Positions 18,746 through 26,683 of a DNA stretch of 64,000 nt are shown here, piece after piece (within the stretch, counting starts at the first letter, position 1; each line of letters opens with the position of its first letter). This stretch comes from Nocardioides exalbidus (GTDB lineage Bacteria; Actinomycetota; Actinomycetes; Propionibacteriales; Nocardioidaceae): the NCBI RefSeq assembly GCF_900105585.1, contig NZ_FNRT01000002.1:3658001-3722000 (forward strand), in the 5' to 3' direction. The position numbers were made by a program, and so were the translations under genes. A model generated the notes under the pieces. That model was not told where the DNA came from. It made no database searches and saw only the letters and a list, made by a program, of their open reading frames with translations.

Positions 18746-19693
18746 ATGACGAACGCCTGTCCCACCCAGCCCCGCAGCGACCGGGTCTCCGTCGTCGTCA
18801 ACACCGCGTCCCGGACCGGCCTCCGCGCCCTGCCGCTGGTCGAGGCCGCCCTCCGGTCGGTGTCCGACGACGTCCGTGTCCGGCCGGCGCACGGCGGCGG
18901 GGAGCTGATGGACGCACTCCAGGTGGCGGTCGCCGACGAGCCCGACCTGCTGGTGGTCGGCGGCGGTGACGGCACCATCGCGTGCGCCGCCGGACTCGTC
19001 AGTCGCACCCGGACCACGCTGGGCGTGCTGCCGCTCGGCACGGCCAACGACTTCGCCCGCACGCTCGAGATCCCGTCCGTGCTCGAGCAGGCCGTCGCGA
19101 CCCTGACCACCGGCAAGGTCGTCGACGTCGACCTCGGCACCGTCGACGGTCGCGCCTACCTCAACGTCGCGTCGGTCGGCCTGTCCGTCGCGGTGACCCA
19201 GCGACTCACGCCGGGGCTCAAGCGACGGTTCGGGCGCTTCGCCTACCCGGCCGCCACCCTGGCGGCGTACCGCTCGCACCGACCGTTCGCCGCGCGGCTC
19301 GAGCTCGACGACGGGACCGTCCTCGAGCTGCGCGACCTCATGCAGGTCGCCGTCGGCAACGGCAGGCACTACGGCGGCGGCCTCACCGTGGCCCCGAACG
19401 CCTCGATCGACGACCACCTCCTCGACGTGTACGCCGTCGAGCAGGGCCGGTTGCGCGACCACCTGTCCGTCGCGCGGCTGCTGCGCACCGGACAGCTCGT
19501 CGAGCACGAGCGCGTCCACCACCTCACGGCACGCCGCATCCGGATCGTCACCGACGAGCCGCTGGACGTGAACCTCGACGGCGAGATCGCCGCCCGCACG
19601 CCCGCGACGTTCGAGGTCGAGCGCAACGCCCTCCACGTCGTCGTACCGGCTGCGAGTCGAGCCGCCCGGATGGACGCGGAGCCGACTCCCTAG
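18746..19693 (+). CDS. diacylglycerol kinase family lipid kinase (YegS-like)
   Basis: 315 residues. The DAGK catalytic domain has VVVNTASRTG at the start, the nucleotide loop VVGGGDGTI and GVLPLGTANDFART, the family's strongest motif. The C-terminal beta domain has MQVAVGNGRHYGGG and ends with DVNLDGE, typical of bacterial lipid kinases. The exact lipid substrate cannot be told from sequence. rpe follows after 9 bases but has its own -10 box. A second, different member lies at 57307. Confidence 0.88.
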   Translation: MTNACPTQPRSDRVSVVVNTASRTGLRALPLVEAALRSVSDDVRVRPAHGGGELMDALQVAVADEPDLLVVGGGDGTIACAAGLVSRTRTTLGVLPLGTANDFARTLEIPSVLEQAVATLTTGKVVDVDLGTVDGRAYLNVASVGLSVAVTQRLTPGLKRRFGRFAYPAATLAAYRSHRPFAARLELDDGTVLELRDLMQVAVGNGRHYGGGLTVAPNASIDDHLLDVYAVEQGRLRDHLSVARLLRTGQLVEHERVHHLTARRIRIVTDEPLDVNLDGEIAARTPATFEVERNALHVVVPAASRAARMDAEPTP

Positions 19694-19696
19694 GAT
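19691..19696 (+). promoter_or_regulatory. leaderless-type -10 box of rpe
   Basis: TAGGAT 6 bases before the GTG; its first three bases are the stop codon of the lipid kinase gene. Confidence 0.5.
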
Positions 19697-19702
19697 CGTG
19701 CC

Positions 19703-20365
19703 GTGGGCATCCAGATCACGCCGAGCATCCTCAACGCCGACCTGTCGCGCCTCGCCGACGAGGTCGCCCGGATCCCCAGTGCCGACTGGGTGCACGTCGA
19801 CGTGATGGACAACCACTTCGTGCCCAACCTGACGCTCGGCCTGCCGGTGATCGAGGCGCTGAGCAAGCACGCCTCGCAGCCGATCGACGTGCACCTGATG
19901 ATCGAGGACGCCGACCGCTGGGCGCCCGCCTACGCCGAGGCCGGTTGCGGGTCGGTGACGTTCCACGCCGAGGCCGCCAAGGCGCCGGTCCGGCTCGCGC
20001 GCGAGATCCGGGCCCAGGGGTCGCGGGCCTCCATGGCGCTGAAGCCGGCGACGCCGATCGAGCCCTACGAGGCGCTCCTGCCCGAGCTCGACATGCTCCT
20101 GATCATGACCGTCGAGCCGGGCTTCGGGGGCCAGAAGTTCCTCGACCTGTGCCTGCCGAAGATCCGCACTGCCCGCGAGCTGATGCGCAAGCACGGCGTC
20201 GAGACCTGGCTCCAGGTGGACGGCGGGGTGTCGCTCGAGACCATCGAGCGGTGCGCCGAGGCAGGTGCCGACGTCTTCGTCGCGGGCTCGGCGGTCTACT
20301 CCGCCGACGACCCCGACGCGATGGTGCGTGAGCTCAAGGCCACGGCCGAGGCCGCCTCGGCGTGA
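19703..20365 (+). CDS. rpe: ribulose-phosphate 3-epimerase
   Basis: Pentose phosphate pathway enzyme interconverting ribulose 5-phosphate and xylulose 5-phosphate. It has 220 residues, the normal size. It begins ITPSILNADLSRLADEV. WVHVDVMDNHFVPNLTLG provides metal-binding His and Asp, then PIDVHLMI, TVEPGFGGQKF and VDGGVS, all family signatures of this TIM barrel. The GTG start follows TAGGAT by 6 bases, implying a leaderless message. Confidence 0.96.
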   Translation: MGIQITPSILNADLSRLADEVARIPSADWVHVDVMDNHFVPNLTLGLPVIEALSKHASQPIDVHLMIEDADRWAPAYAEAGCGSVTFHAEAAKAPVRLAREIRAQGSRASMALKPATPIEPYEALLPELDMLLIMTVEPGFGGQKFLDLCLPKIRTARELMRKHGVETWLQVDGGVSLETIERCAEAGADVFVAGSAVYSADDPDAMVRELKATAEAASA

Positions 20366-20395
20366 GCACCGCGTGAGCCCCTAGGTGTGGCTCCG

Positions 20396-20401
20396 TAGGT
20401 T
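20396..20401 (+). promoter_or_regulatory. leaderless-type -10 box of the DUF427 gene
   Basis: TAGGTT 6 bases before the ATG at 20408. Confidence 0.5.
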
Positions 20402-20407
20402 GTAGCC

Positions 20408-20872
20408 ATGACCGAGTCCGTCTGGGACTACCCGCGTCCACCTGCGATCGACCCGAGCAGCGAGCACGTCGTCGTGACCCACGGCGGTCTCGTCGTCGCC
20501 GACACGACGAGCAGCCTGCGCGTGCTCGAGACGAGCCACCCGCCGACGTACTACCTCCCGCTGTCGTCGTTCTCCGACGGCGTGCTGCGGCCGGGTCGCG
20601 GTGCGTCGTGGTGCGAGTGGAAGGGTCAGGCGGCCTACTTCGACCTCGTGGTCCGCGACGAGGTGCTGGCCTCGATCGCGTGGACCTACCCGACGCCGTC
20701 GAAGGGCTTCGAGGTGCTGCTCGACCACGTCGCGCTCTACCCGGGTCGCGTGGACCGGTGCACGGTCGACGACGAGGTCGTGGTGCCGCAGCCGGGCAAC
20801 TTCTACGGCGGCTGGATCACCTCGCGCGTGACCGGTCCGTTCAAGGGCGCCCCGGGCACCTCGGGCTGGTAG
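20408..20872 (+). CDS. DUF427 domain protein
   Basis: 154 residues of the DUF427 family: VVVTHGGLVVADTTSSLRVLETSHPPTYYLP with the family HPPTYY core, then CEWKGQAAYFDL and the closing region YPGRVDRCTVDDEVVVPQPGNFYGGW. The fold is a small beta sandwich and the biochemical function is unknown. It is transcribed alone from a TAGGTT box and is followed by a large inverted repeat that separates it from the convergent DUF5703 gene. Confidence 0.85.
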   Translation: MTESVWDYPRPPAIDPSSEHVVVTHGGLVVADTTSSLRVLETSHPPTYYLPLSSFSDGVLRPGRGASWCEWKGQAAYFDLVVRDEVLASIAWTYPTPSKGFEVLLDHVALYPGRVDRCTVDDEVVVPQPGNFYGGWITSRVTGPFKGAPGTSGW

Positions 20873-20900
20873 CTCCCTGGTTCCGGGCGCGGGTCCGCCG

Positions 20901-20955
20901 CTACCGAACAGTACGGCTGCGATCGGGGCCCCGGGACACCCGTACCGTTCGGTAG
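20901..20955. terminator. inverted repeat between convergent genes
   Basis: Arms CTACCGAACAGTACGG (20901-20916) and its reverse complement with one mismatch (20940-20955), flanking GGGGCCCC. The position between convergent genes suits a bidirectional terminator. Each arm also contains a TACCGnn-type half-palindrome of the sort bound by TetR proteins. Confidence 0.6.
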
Positions 20956-20983
20956 CGCGAGGATCGAGTCCCGACCTCCGCCA

Positions 20984-21002
20984 TGAGTCTCCGAGAGACT
21001 CA
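20984..21002. terminator. short hairpin after the DUF5703 gene
   Basis: TGAGTCTC, loop CGA, GAGACTCA: an 8-base-pair perfect stem 23 bases beyond the DUF5703 stop, probably part of the same terminator region. Confidence 0.5.
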
Positions 21003-21024
21003 CGGCCGAGCGGCGGCGGGGACG

Positions 21025-21252
21025 TCAGCTGGCGAAGAGGGTCAGCCGCTGCCGGATGATCTTGCGCCGCAGCACCACGCGTCGCTTGCCGTCGTTGCCG
21101 ATGCGGAGCCGGTCGAGCTCCCAGCCGCCGTGCTCCGCGCGCTCGACGAGCATGCGCGTGACCACGTTGCGGGAGAGGTCGCGGTCCAGGACGAGGGTCT
21201 CGAACTCCCACTCGATGCCTCGGCCGGGCGGGCGACGCTGGATGCGGGCCAT
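21025..21252 (-). CDS. DUF5703 family small protein
   Basis: 75 residues, basic. The pattern EWEFETLVLDRDLSRNVVTRML followed by EHGGWELDRLRIGNDGKRRVVLRRKIIR matches the actinobacterial DUF5703 family of unknown function. The start is set at 21252 (MARIQRR) because AGGAGA precedes it by a few bases; the upstream reading is an unsupported extension. It is separated by 56 bases from the upstream aldo/keto reductase gene on the same strand, so the two are likely co-transcribed. Confidence 0.8.
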   Translation of the reverse strand: MARIQRRPPGRGIEWEFETLVLDRDLSRNVVTRMLVERAEHGGWELDRLRIGNDGKRRVVLRRKIIRQRLTLFAS

Positions 21253-21308
21253 CTGCTCTCCTGACTGCTCGGGGGACAAGTGAGGGCGGAACGGGCGTCG
21301 GCGCGGTC

Positions 21309-22256
21309 CTATTCCGCGGAGACGTCGTCGAGGGCGTCGAGGATCTCGACGGGGAGCGTGAGGTCCTCGACGCCGAGGGCCCCGTCGAGCTGGGCGGCGG
21401 TGCGCGCGCCGACGATCGGGGCGGTCACCCCGGGCCGGTCGCGCACCCAGACCAGCGACACCTCGAGCGGCGACCAGCCGAGGCCGTCGGCGGCGCGGGC
21501 GACGGCCTCCACGATGCCGCGGCCCCGGTCGTCGAGGTAGACGCCGACGAAGCGCCCGAAGTGCTCGGTCGCGGCGCGCGAGTCGGACGGCGTGCCGGTG
21601 CGGTACTTGCCGGTGAGGACGCCGCGACCCAGGGGCGACCACGGCAGCACGCCGAGGCCGAGCGCCTGCGCGGCCGGGACGACCTCGTGCTCGACGTTGC
21701 GGTTGAGCAGCGAGTACTCGACCTGCGTCGAGGCGAGCGGCACCCGGCCCGGGACGGCGCGCTGCCAGGTGGCGGCCTGCGCGGTCTGCCACCCGGTGTA
21801 GTTGGAGACTCCGACGTAGGACGCCCGGCCGGACGACACGGCGAGGTCGAGCGCGTGGAGCGTCTCCTCGACCGGCGTCTCGTCGGTCCAGACGTGCACC
21901 TGCCACAGGTCGACGTGGTCCACGCCGAGCCGCTTCAAGGACGCGTCGAGGGTGGCGAGCAGGTTGCCGCGCGAGGTGTTGGTGACCCGCTCGCCGGTGC
22001 GACGCGAGATGCCGGCCTTGGTGGCGAGGACCACCTCGTCGCGGCTGACGACGTCGCCGAGGAGCGAACCGATCAGCTCCTCGCTCGCCCCGTCGCCGTA
22101 GCCGGCCGCGGTGTCGAGGAGCGTGCCGCCGGCCTCGGTGAACGCGACGAGCTGGTCGCGCGCCTCGTGCTCGTCGGTGTCGCGGCCCCAGGTCATCGTG
22201 CCGAGTCCGAGCCGGGAGACCTTGAGCCCGGTGGCGCCGAGGGAACGCTGCTGCAT
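21309..22256 (-). CDS. aldo/keto reductase
   Basis: 315 residues, NADPH-dependent oxidoreductase with a TIM-barrel fold. It has RSLGATGLKVSRLGLGTMTWG at the N terminus, LLDTAAGYGDGASEELIG with catalytic Asp and Tyr, the Lys in VLATKAGI, VDLWQVHVW in which His is kept, and a C-terminal APIVGARTAAQLDGAL for NADPH. The substrate is unknown. The start at 22256 is preferred because TAGTCT lies 7 bases upstream on this strand; the longer frame would run over that box. It is divergent from uppP. Confidence 0.9.
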   Translation of the reverse strand: MQQRSLGATGLKVSRLGLGTMTWGRDTDEHEARDQLVAFTEAGGTLLDTAAGYGDGASEELIGSLLGDVVSRDEVVLATKAGISRRTGERVTNTSRGNLLATLDASLKRLGVDHVDLWQVHVWTDETPVEETLHALDLAVSSGRASYVGVSNYTGWQTAQAATWQRAVPGRVPLASTQVEYSLLNRNVEHEVVPAAQALGLGVLPWSPLGRGVLTGKYRTGTPSDSRAATEHFGRFVGVYLDDRGRGIVEAVARAADGLGWSPLEVSLVWVRDRPGVTAPIVGARTAAQLDGALGVEDLTLPVEILDALDDVSAE

Positions 22257-22263
22257 GCAGGCG

Positions 22264-22269
22264 AGACTA
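22264..22269 (-). promoter_or_regulatory. leaderless-type -10 box of the aldo/keto reductase gene
   Basis: TAGTCT on the minus strand, 7 bases before the ATG at 22256. Confidence 0.45.
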
Positions 22270-22307
22270 GCCACGCGCCCGTCAGGTTCGTTGCAGGGAC
22301 GCGCCAT

Positions 22308-22313
22308 TAGGCT
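22308..22313 (+). promoter_or_regulatory. leaderless-type -10 box of uppP
   Basis: TAGGCT 8 bases before the GTG at 22322. Confidence 0.45.
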
Positions 22314-22321
22314 CACGCCTC

Positions 22322-23146
22322 GTGACCGATCTCCTCAAGGCCGTGGTCCTGGGCATCATCCAGGGCCTGACCGAGTTCCTCCCGATCTCGAGCAGCGCCC
22401 ACCTGCGGATCTTCCCCGAGCTCTTCGGCTGGGGCGACCCGGGAGCCGCGTTCACCGCGGTCATCCAGATCGGCACCGAGCTGGCGGTCCTCATCTACTT
22501 CCGCAAGGACATCTGGCGCATCGGCAACGCCTGGGTGCGCTCGCTCTTCCGGGCCGAGCACCGCGGCACGCTGGACGCCCGGATGGGCTGGTACGTCATC
22601 ATCGGCTCGCTGCCGATCGTGGTGCTGGGCGTCCTGCTCAAGGACGTCATCGAGCGCGACTTCCGCAACCTCTGGATCGTCGGTTGCACGCTGATCGTGC
22701 TCGGCATCGTGCTCGGCATCGCCGACCGCGTGGGCCGCACGGACCGGACGATCAAGAAGATCACCCTCAAGGACGCGGTGCTGATGGGCGTCGCCCAGGC
22801 GATGGCGCTCATCCCGGGCGTCTCGCGCTCCGGTGCGACGATCTCGATGGGACGCCTCCTCGGCTTCGATCGCGAGGCGGCGACCCGGTTCGCCTTCCTG
22901 CTGGCGATCCCCGCCGTCGTCGGGGCCGGGATCTTCGAGCTCAAGGACATCCCGAACGGCCACAACGACTTCGGCTGGGGCCCGACGATCGTCGGCACGG
23001 TGGTCTCGTTCGTGGTGGGGTACGCCGCCATCGCCTGGTTGCTGCGCTACGTCAGCACGCGCTCGTACACGCCGTTCGTGGTCTACCGGATCCTGCTGGG
23101 CGCAGGCGTCCTCATCCTGCTCGGCGTCGGCGTGCTGAACCCCTGA
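22322..23146 (+). CDS. uppP: undecaprenyl-diphosphatase
   Basis: Integral membrane enzyme that recycles the lipid carrier for peptidoglycan synthesis; its activity also gives bacitracin resistance. It has 274 residues with about eight hydrophobic segments. Both active-site motifs are present: LTEFLPISSSAHLRI with the Glu and Ser cluster near the N terminus, and LIPGVSRSGATISMG. The GTG start follows TAGGCT. The 3' end overlaps the convergent MFS gene by 35 bases. Confidence 0.95.
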   Translation: MTDLLKAVVLGIIQGLTEFLPISSSAHLRIFPELFGWGDPGAAFTAVIQIGTELAVLIYFRKDIWRIGNAWVRSLFRAEHRGTLDARMGWYVIIGSLPIVVLGVLLKDVIERDFRNLWIVGCTLIVLGIVLGIADRVGRTDRTIKKITLKDAVLMGVAQAMALIPGVSRSGATISMGRLLGFDREAATRFAFLLAIPAVVGAGIFELKDIPNGHNDFGWGPTIVGTVVSFVVGYAAIAWLLRYVSTRSYTPFVVYRILLGAGVLILLGVGVLNP

Positions 23147-24359
23147 AGGTCGCCAGCAGCAGCACCAGCGCGACGACCTGCGTGAGCGCGACCACGACCA
23201 CGAGCGCCACCAGCGACCGCTCGTAGAGCCAGCCGGCCGCCACGCCTCCGACGATCGCGAGCGCGCCCTGGATGCCGGCGAAGACGCCGTAGGCCGTCGC
23301 CCGCCGCGGCGCCTCGACGAGGTCGGCCACGACGGCCTTGATCGTGGAGTCCTGCACGCCCTGCGCGAAGCCCCACGCCACGACGCCGGCGAGGACCGAC
23401 CACAGGGCTGAGCCCAGTGCGAGCGCCGGCACCAGCGCCACGAGGACCGGCACGACCAGCAACACGCGGGTCCCGGTGCGGTCGTAGACGGTGCCGACGA
23501 CCAGCGCTGCCACCGCCTCGACGGCCATCGCGGCGGCGTAGACGACCGGGACCGCCGCGACGGGCACCAGCCCGTCGACGGTCAGGTGGTAGCCGATGAT
23601 CCCGAACGTCACCAGCCCGCCCGTGGTGAGCGATGCCGCGACGGCGTAGCGGAAGAACTCGCCGGACAGCCCGGCCCCGACCGCCTCGGCCCACCAGCCA
23701 CGGCGCTCCTCGTCGGGCGCCGGGCTGGTCGCCGGCGCGGGCGGGTCGTCGTACACCCCCGGGTCGGGGACGCGGGCGCGCAGCGTGAACAGCAGCACCA
23801 TCGCGACGACGCCGGGCACCGCGAGCACCGCCATGCCGGCCCAGAGGGACGAAGCGGCGACGACGGCCGCGACCAGGAGCGGCCCGGCGAAGGCTCCCAC
23901 CTGGTCGAGCGCCTTGTGGACGCCGAAGCCGCGACCACGACCGACCGCCGTCGCGACGTGGGCGAGGAGGGCGGACTTCGACGGCGACCGGATGGCCTTG
24001 CCGAGCCTCTCGAGCAGGATCATCGTCGCGGCGAAGGCGAGCCCCGCAGCACCCAGGCGAGGCGCCAGCCAGAGCAGCGGCACGCAGACGGCGGTGAGTC
24101 CGTATCCGAGGATGGTGAGCGACCAGTAGCGGCCGGTCCGGTCGGCGATCGGGCCGAACGCCAGCCGGAGCACGAGCGCGACCGCCTCGCCGGCACCGGT
24201 GACCAGGCCGACGACCACCGCCGACGCACCGAGGGCGGCGAGCACCGGGCCGTAGACCGAGCGCGCGCCCTCGTAGACCATGTCGGCGGCCAGGCTGACG
24301 AAGCCGAACCACCAGACCACCCGCCACGCAGACGGAGCGACCCGGGACTCCTGCGTCAC
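23112..24359 (-). CDS. MFS transporter
   Basis: 415 residues with about twelve hydrophobic segments. The loop between helices 2 and 3 reads GPIADRTGRYW, the major facilitator motif A in variant form, and there is a similar YDRTGTR in the second half. The two halves are joined by a charged loop (DPGVYDDPPAPATSPAPDEERRG cannot be membrane-spanning). The substrate is unknown. The GTG start overlaps the corA stop (24356-24359), so it is co-translated with corA. The stop lies inside the convergent uppP gene. Confidence 0.85.
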   Translation of the reverse strand: MTQESRVAPSAWRVVWWFGFVSLAADMVYEGARSVYGPVLAALGASAVVVGLVTGAGEAVALVLRLAFGPIADRTGRYWSLTILGYGLTAVCVPLLWLAPRLGAAGLAFAATMILLERLGKAIRSPSKSALLAHVATAVGRGRGFGVHKALDQVGAFAGPLLVAAVVAASSLWAGMAVLAVPGVVAMVLLFTLRARVPDPGVYDDPPAPATSPAPDEERRGWWAEAVGAGLSGEFFRYAVAASLTTGGLVTFGIIGYHLTVDGLVPVAAVPVVYAAAMAVEAVAALVVGTVYDRTGTRVLLVVPVLVALVPALALGSALWSVLAGVVAWGFAQGVQDSTIKAVVADLVEAPRRATAYGVFAGIQGALAIVGGVAAGWLYERSLVALVVVVALTQVVALVLLLATFRGSARRRRAG

Positions 24360-25336
24360 AACCAGCCGGACTTCTTGAACCAGACGAAGAGCGCGGTGAC
24401 CATGCCGCCCATCAGCAGCAGCGAGAACGGGTAGCCGAGGCGCCAGTGGAGCTCGGGCATGTAGTCGAAGTTCATGCCGTAGATCCCGGCCACGAGCGTG
24501 GGTACGACGACCAGCGCCGCGCCGGCCGAGATCTTGCGCATGTCCTCGTTCTGCTGCACCGAGATCCGGGCGAGGTGCGCGTCGAAGGCCGTCGACAGCA
24601 GGTTGTCGAGGTTGTCGATGACCTCGGCGACGCGCTGGAGGTGGTCGGCGACGTCGCGGAAGTAGGTCGCGGTCTCGCTGGAGATGCTCGGGTGCACGCC
24701 CATCGCGAACTTGCGCATCGGCTCGCGCAGCGGCAGCACCGCGCGTCGTACCTCCGCGATCTCGCGCTTGAGGACGTAGATGCGGGTGGAGTCGTCGGTG
24801 CGGGCGGGGGAGAAGACCGACTCCTCGACCTCGTCGACGTCCTCCTCGAGCGCGGCGCCGACCTTCTCGTACTCGTCGACGACGCGGTCGCAGATCGCAT
24901 AGAGCACCGCCATCGGCCCGTGCTCCAGCACCTGGGCGCGCTCCTCGAGGTCCTTGCGTGCCGTGGACAGGTCGATGCCCTTGCCGTGCCGGACGGTGAC
25001 CACGAAGTCGCGGCCGACGAACATGTTGATCTCGCCGGTCTCCACGGCGTCGTGCTCGTCGACGTACCAGAGCGTCTTCAGGACCAGGAACAACGTGTCG
25101 TCGTAGCGCTCGAGCTTGGGGCGCTGGTGCTTGTCCCCGGCGTCCTCGACAGCGAGCGGGTGCAGGTCGAAGGTCCGCGCGATGAGGTCGAGCTCGTCGG
25201 GCGTCGGGTCGTGGATGCCGATCCACTGGAAGTCGCCCGGGTCGCACGGGACCCGCGCCGAGCCGAGGCTCTGGTCGTCGCCGTCACCGAGGGCGACACG
25301 CCTGCCGTCGTGGTAGAGCGCGTTGTCGACGATCAC
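24356..25336 (-). CDS. corA: magnesium/cobalt transporter CorA
   Basis: 326 residues. The long acidic cytoplasmic domain is followed by two C-terminal membrane helices. The signature YGMNF occurs just after the first helix, followed by MPELHW, the usual periplasmic loop. It forms a pentameric Mg2+ channel in the membrane. The GTG start is supported by TAGCCT 6 bases upstream on this strand. It is divergent from the phosphatase gene at 25369 and overlaps the downstream MFS gene. Confidence 0.93.
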   Translation of the reverse strand: MIVDNALYHDGRRVALGDGDDQSLGSARVPCDPGDFQWIGIHDPTPDELDLIARTFDLHPLAVEDAGDKHQRPKLERYDDTLFLVLKTLWYVDEHDAVETGEINMFVGRDFVVTVRHGKGIDLSTARKDLEERAQVLEHGPMAVLYAICDRVVDEYEKVGAALEEDVDEVEESVFSPARTDDSTRIYVLKREIAEVRRAVLPLREPMRKFAMGVHPSISSETATYFRDVADHLQRVAEVIDNLDNLLSTAFDAHLARISVQQNEDMRKISAGAALVVVPTLVAGIYGMNFDYMPELHWRLGYPFSLLLMGGMVTALFVWFKKSGWL

Positions 25337-25342
25337 GGGCTC

Positions 25343-25361
25343 AGGCTAGTCCCACTAGCCT
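25343..25361. promoter_or_regulatory. paired divergent -10 boxes of corA and the phosphatase gene
   Basis: TAGCCT on the minus strand (25343-25348) is 6 bases before corA, and TAGCCT on the plus strand (25356-25361) is 7 bases before the ATG at 25369. Together they form the palindrome GGCTAGT-CCC-ACTAGCC (25344-25360). Confidence 0.5.
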
Positions 25362-25368
25362 GCCCCGT

Positions 25369-26088
25369 ATGGCAACCCTGATCCTCGTGCGACACGGCCG
25401 CTCGTCCGCCAACACGGCCGGTGTCCTCGCGGGCCGCACGCCGGGCGTGCACCTCGACGAGACCGGCGTGAAGCAGGCGGTCGCGGTCGGCGATCGGCTC
25501 GCGGGCGTACGCCTCGCGGCGGCCGTCACCAGTCCGCTGGAGCGCTGCCGGGAGACCGCGAAGGAGATCACCTCGCGCCAGCCCGGGATGCTGCGCGCGA
25601 GCGTCGAGAAGCAGCTGTCCGAGTGCGACTACGGCGAGTGGCAGGGCCGGCCGATCAAGGAGCTCGCCAAGGAGAAGCTCTGGAAGACCGTCCAGACCCA
25701 GCCGTCGGCGGCGACCTTCCCGGGGGGCGAGTCGATGCGGGCCATGCAGGACCGGGCGGTGGCCGCCGTACGCCGCCACGACGCGCGGGTGGCCTCCGAG
25801 CACGGGGACGACGCCGTGTGGCTCGCAGTCAGCCACGGCGACCTGATCAAGTCGATCCTCGCGGACGCCCTCGGCACGCACCTCGACCTCTTCCAGCGCA
25901 TCCACGTCGACCCGGCGTCGGTCTCGATCATCCGCTACACCGAGTCACGCCCCTTCGTGGTCGGCACCAACACCCATGCGGGCGACCTCACCTGGCTGAC
26001 CCCACCGAAGAAGAAGTCCCGGTCGAGGCGTGCCTCCACCGACGCTGCGGTCGGTGGCGGCGCCGGGCCGCAGACGGCCACGTCCTAG
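25369..26088 (+). CDS. histidine phosphatase (MSMEG_4193-type putative phosphomutase)
   Basis: 239 residues of the histidine phosphatase superfamily. The catalytic motif LVRHGRSSAN is at the N terminus; TSPLERCRETA, ECDYGEWQGRP and AVSHGDLIKSIL supply the other Arg, Glu and second His. In actinobacteria this type sits beside DUF3090, an SCO1664-like protein and mshC, as here. The true substrate is unknown. The C-terminal tail is basic (KKKSRSRR). Confidence 0.85.
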   Translation: MATLILVRHGRSSANTAGVLAGRTPGVHLDETGVKQAVAVGDRLAGVRLAAAVTSPLERCRETAKEITSRQPGMLRASVEKQLSECDYGEWQGRPIKELAKEKLWKTVQTQPSAATFPGGESMRAMQDRAVAAVRRHDARVASEHGDDAVWLAVSHGDLIKSILADALGTHLDLFQRIHVDPASVSIIRYTESRPFVVGTNTHAGDLTWLTPPKKKSRSRRASTDAAVGGGAGPQTATS

Positions 26089-26091
26089 GCT
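26086..26091 (+). promoter_or_regulatory. leaderless-type -10 box of the DUF3090 gene
   Basis: TAGGCT 7 bases before the ATG at 26099; its first bases are the stop codon of the phosphatase gene. Confidence 0.5.
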
Positions 26092-26098
26092 GAACGAC

Positions 26099-26683
26099 AT
26101 GCCAGTCGTGCACCGTTTCGACCCACCCGAGCGCTTCGTCGCGGGCACCGTCGGCGAACCCGGCCAGCGCACGTTCTTCCTGCAGGCCCGCGAGGGCGCG
26201 CGGATCGTGAGCGTCTCCCTGGAGAAGCAGCAGGTCGAGGCGCTCGCCGAGCGGATCGACGAGCTGCTCGACGAGATCATGCGCGCGGCCGGCGACGACC
26301 TGCTGATCCCGGCGATCGCGCCGCGCGACCTCGTCGACAGCCAGCCGCTGGAGCAGCCGATCGAGGAGGAGTTCCGCGCCGGCACCATGACCTTGTCGTG
26401 GGACGGCCCGGACGAGCGGGTCGTGATCGAGGTCTTCCCGTTCACCGAGGCCGCGGTCGTCTCGCCCGAGCAGCTCCAGGAGGACCTCGAGGACCTGCTC
26501 GAGCCGGACCCGGAGGAGATCTTCCTCGTGCGGATCACCGCCGCCGCGGCGCGCTCGTTCGTCGAGCGGTCGCGCTCGGTGATCGGGGCCGGGCGGCCCG
26601 ACTGCCCGTTCTGCGGCGAGCCGATCGACCCCGCCGGCCACCTCTGCGTCCGGGCCAACGGCTTCCGGCGTCGTGATCCCTGA
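26099..26683 (+). CDS. DUF3090 family protein
   Basis: 194 residues. It begins MPVVHRFDPPERFVAGTVGEPGQRTFFLQ, the DUF3090 signature, and ends with a small zinc-ribbon-like motif CPFCGEPIDPAGHLC (four potential ligands with the His). The function is unknown; the family is restricted mainly to actinobacteria and travels with the next gene and mshC. ATG 26099 is supported by TAGGCT 7 bases upstream. The next gene starts inside its last codons (11-base overlap). Confidence 0.85.
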   Translation: MPVVHRFDPPERFVAGTVGEPGQRTFFLQAREGARIVSVSLEKQQVEALAERIDELLDEIMRAAGDDLLIPAIAPRDLVDSQPLEQPIEEEFRAGTMTLSWDGPDERVVIEVFPFTEAAVVSPEQLQEDLEDLLEPDPEEIFLVRITAAAARSFVERSRSVIGAGRPDCPFCGEPIDPAGHLCVRANGFRRRDP

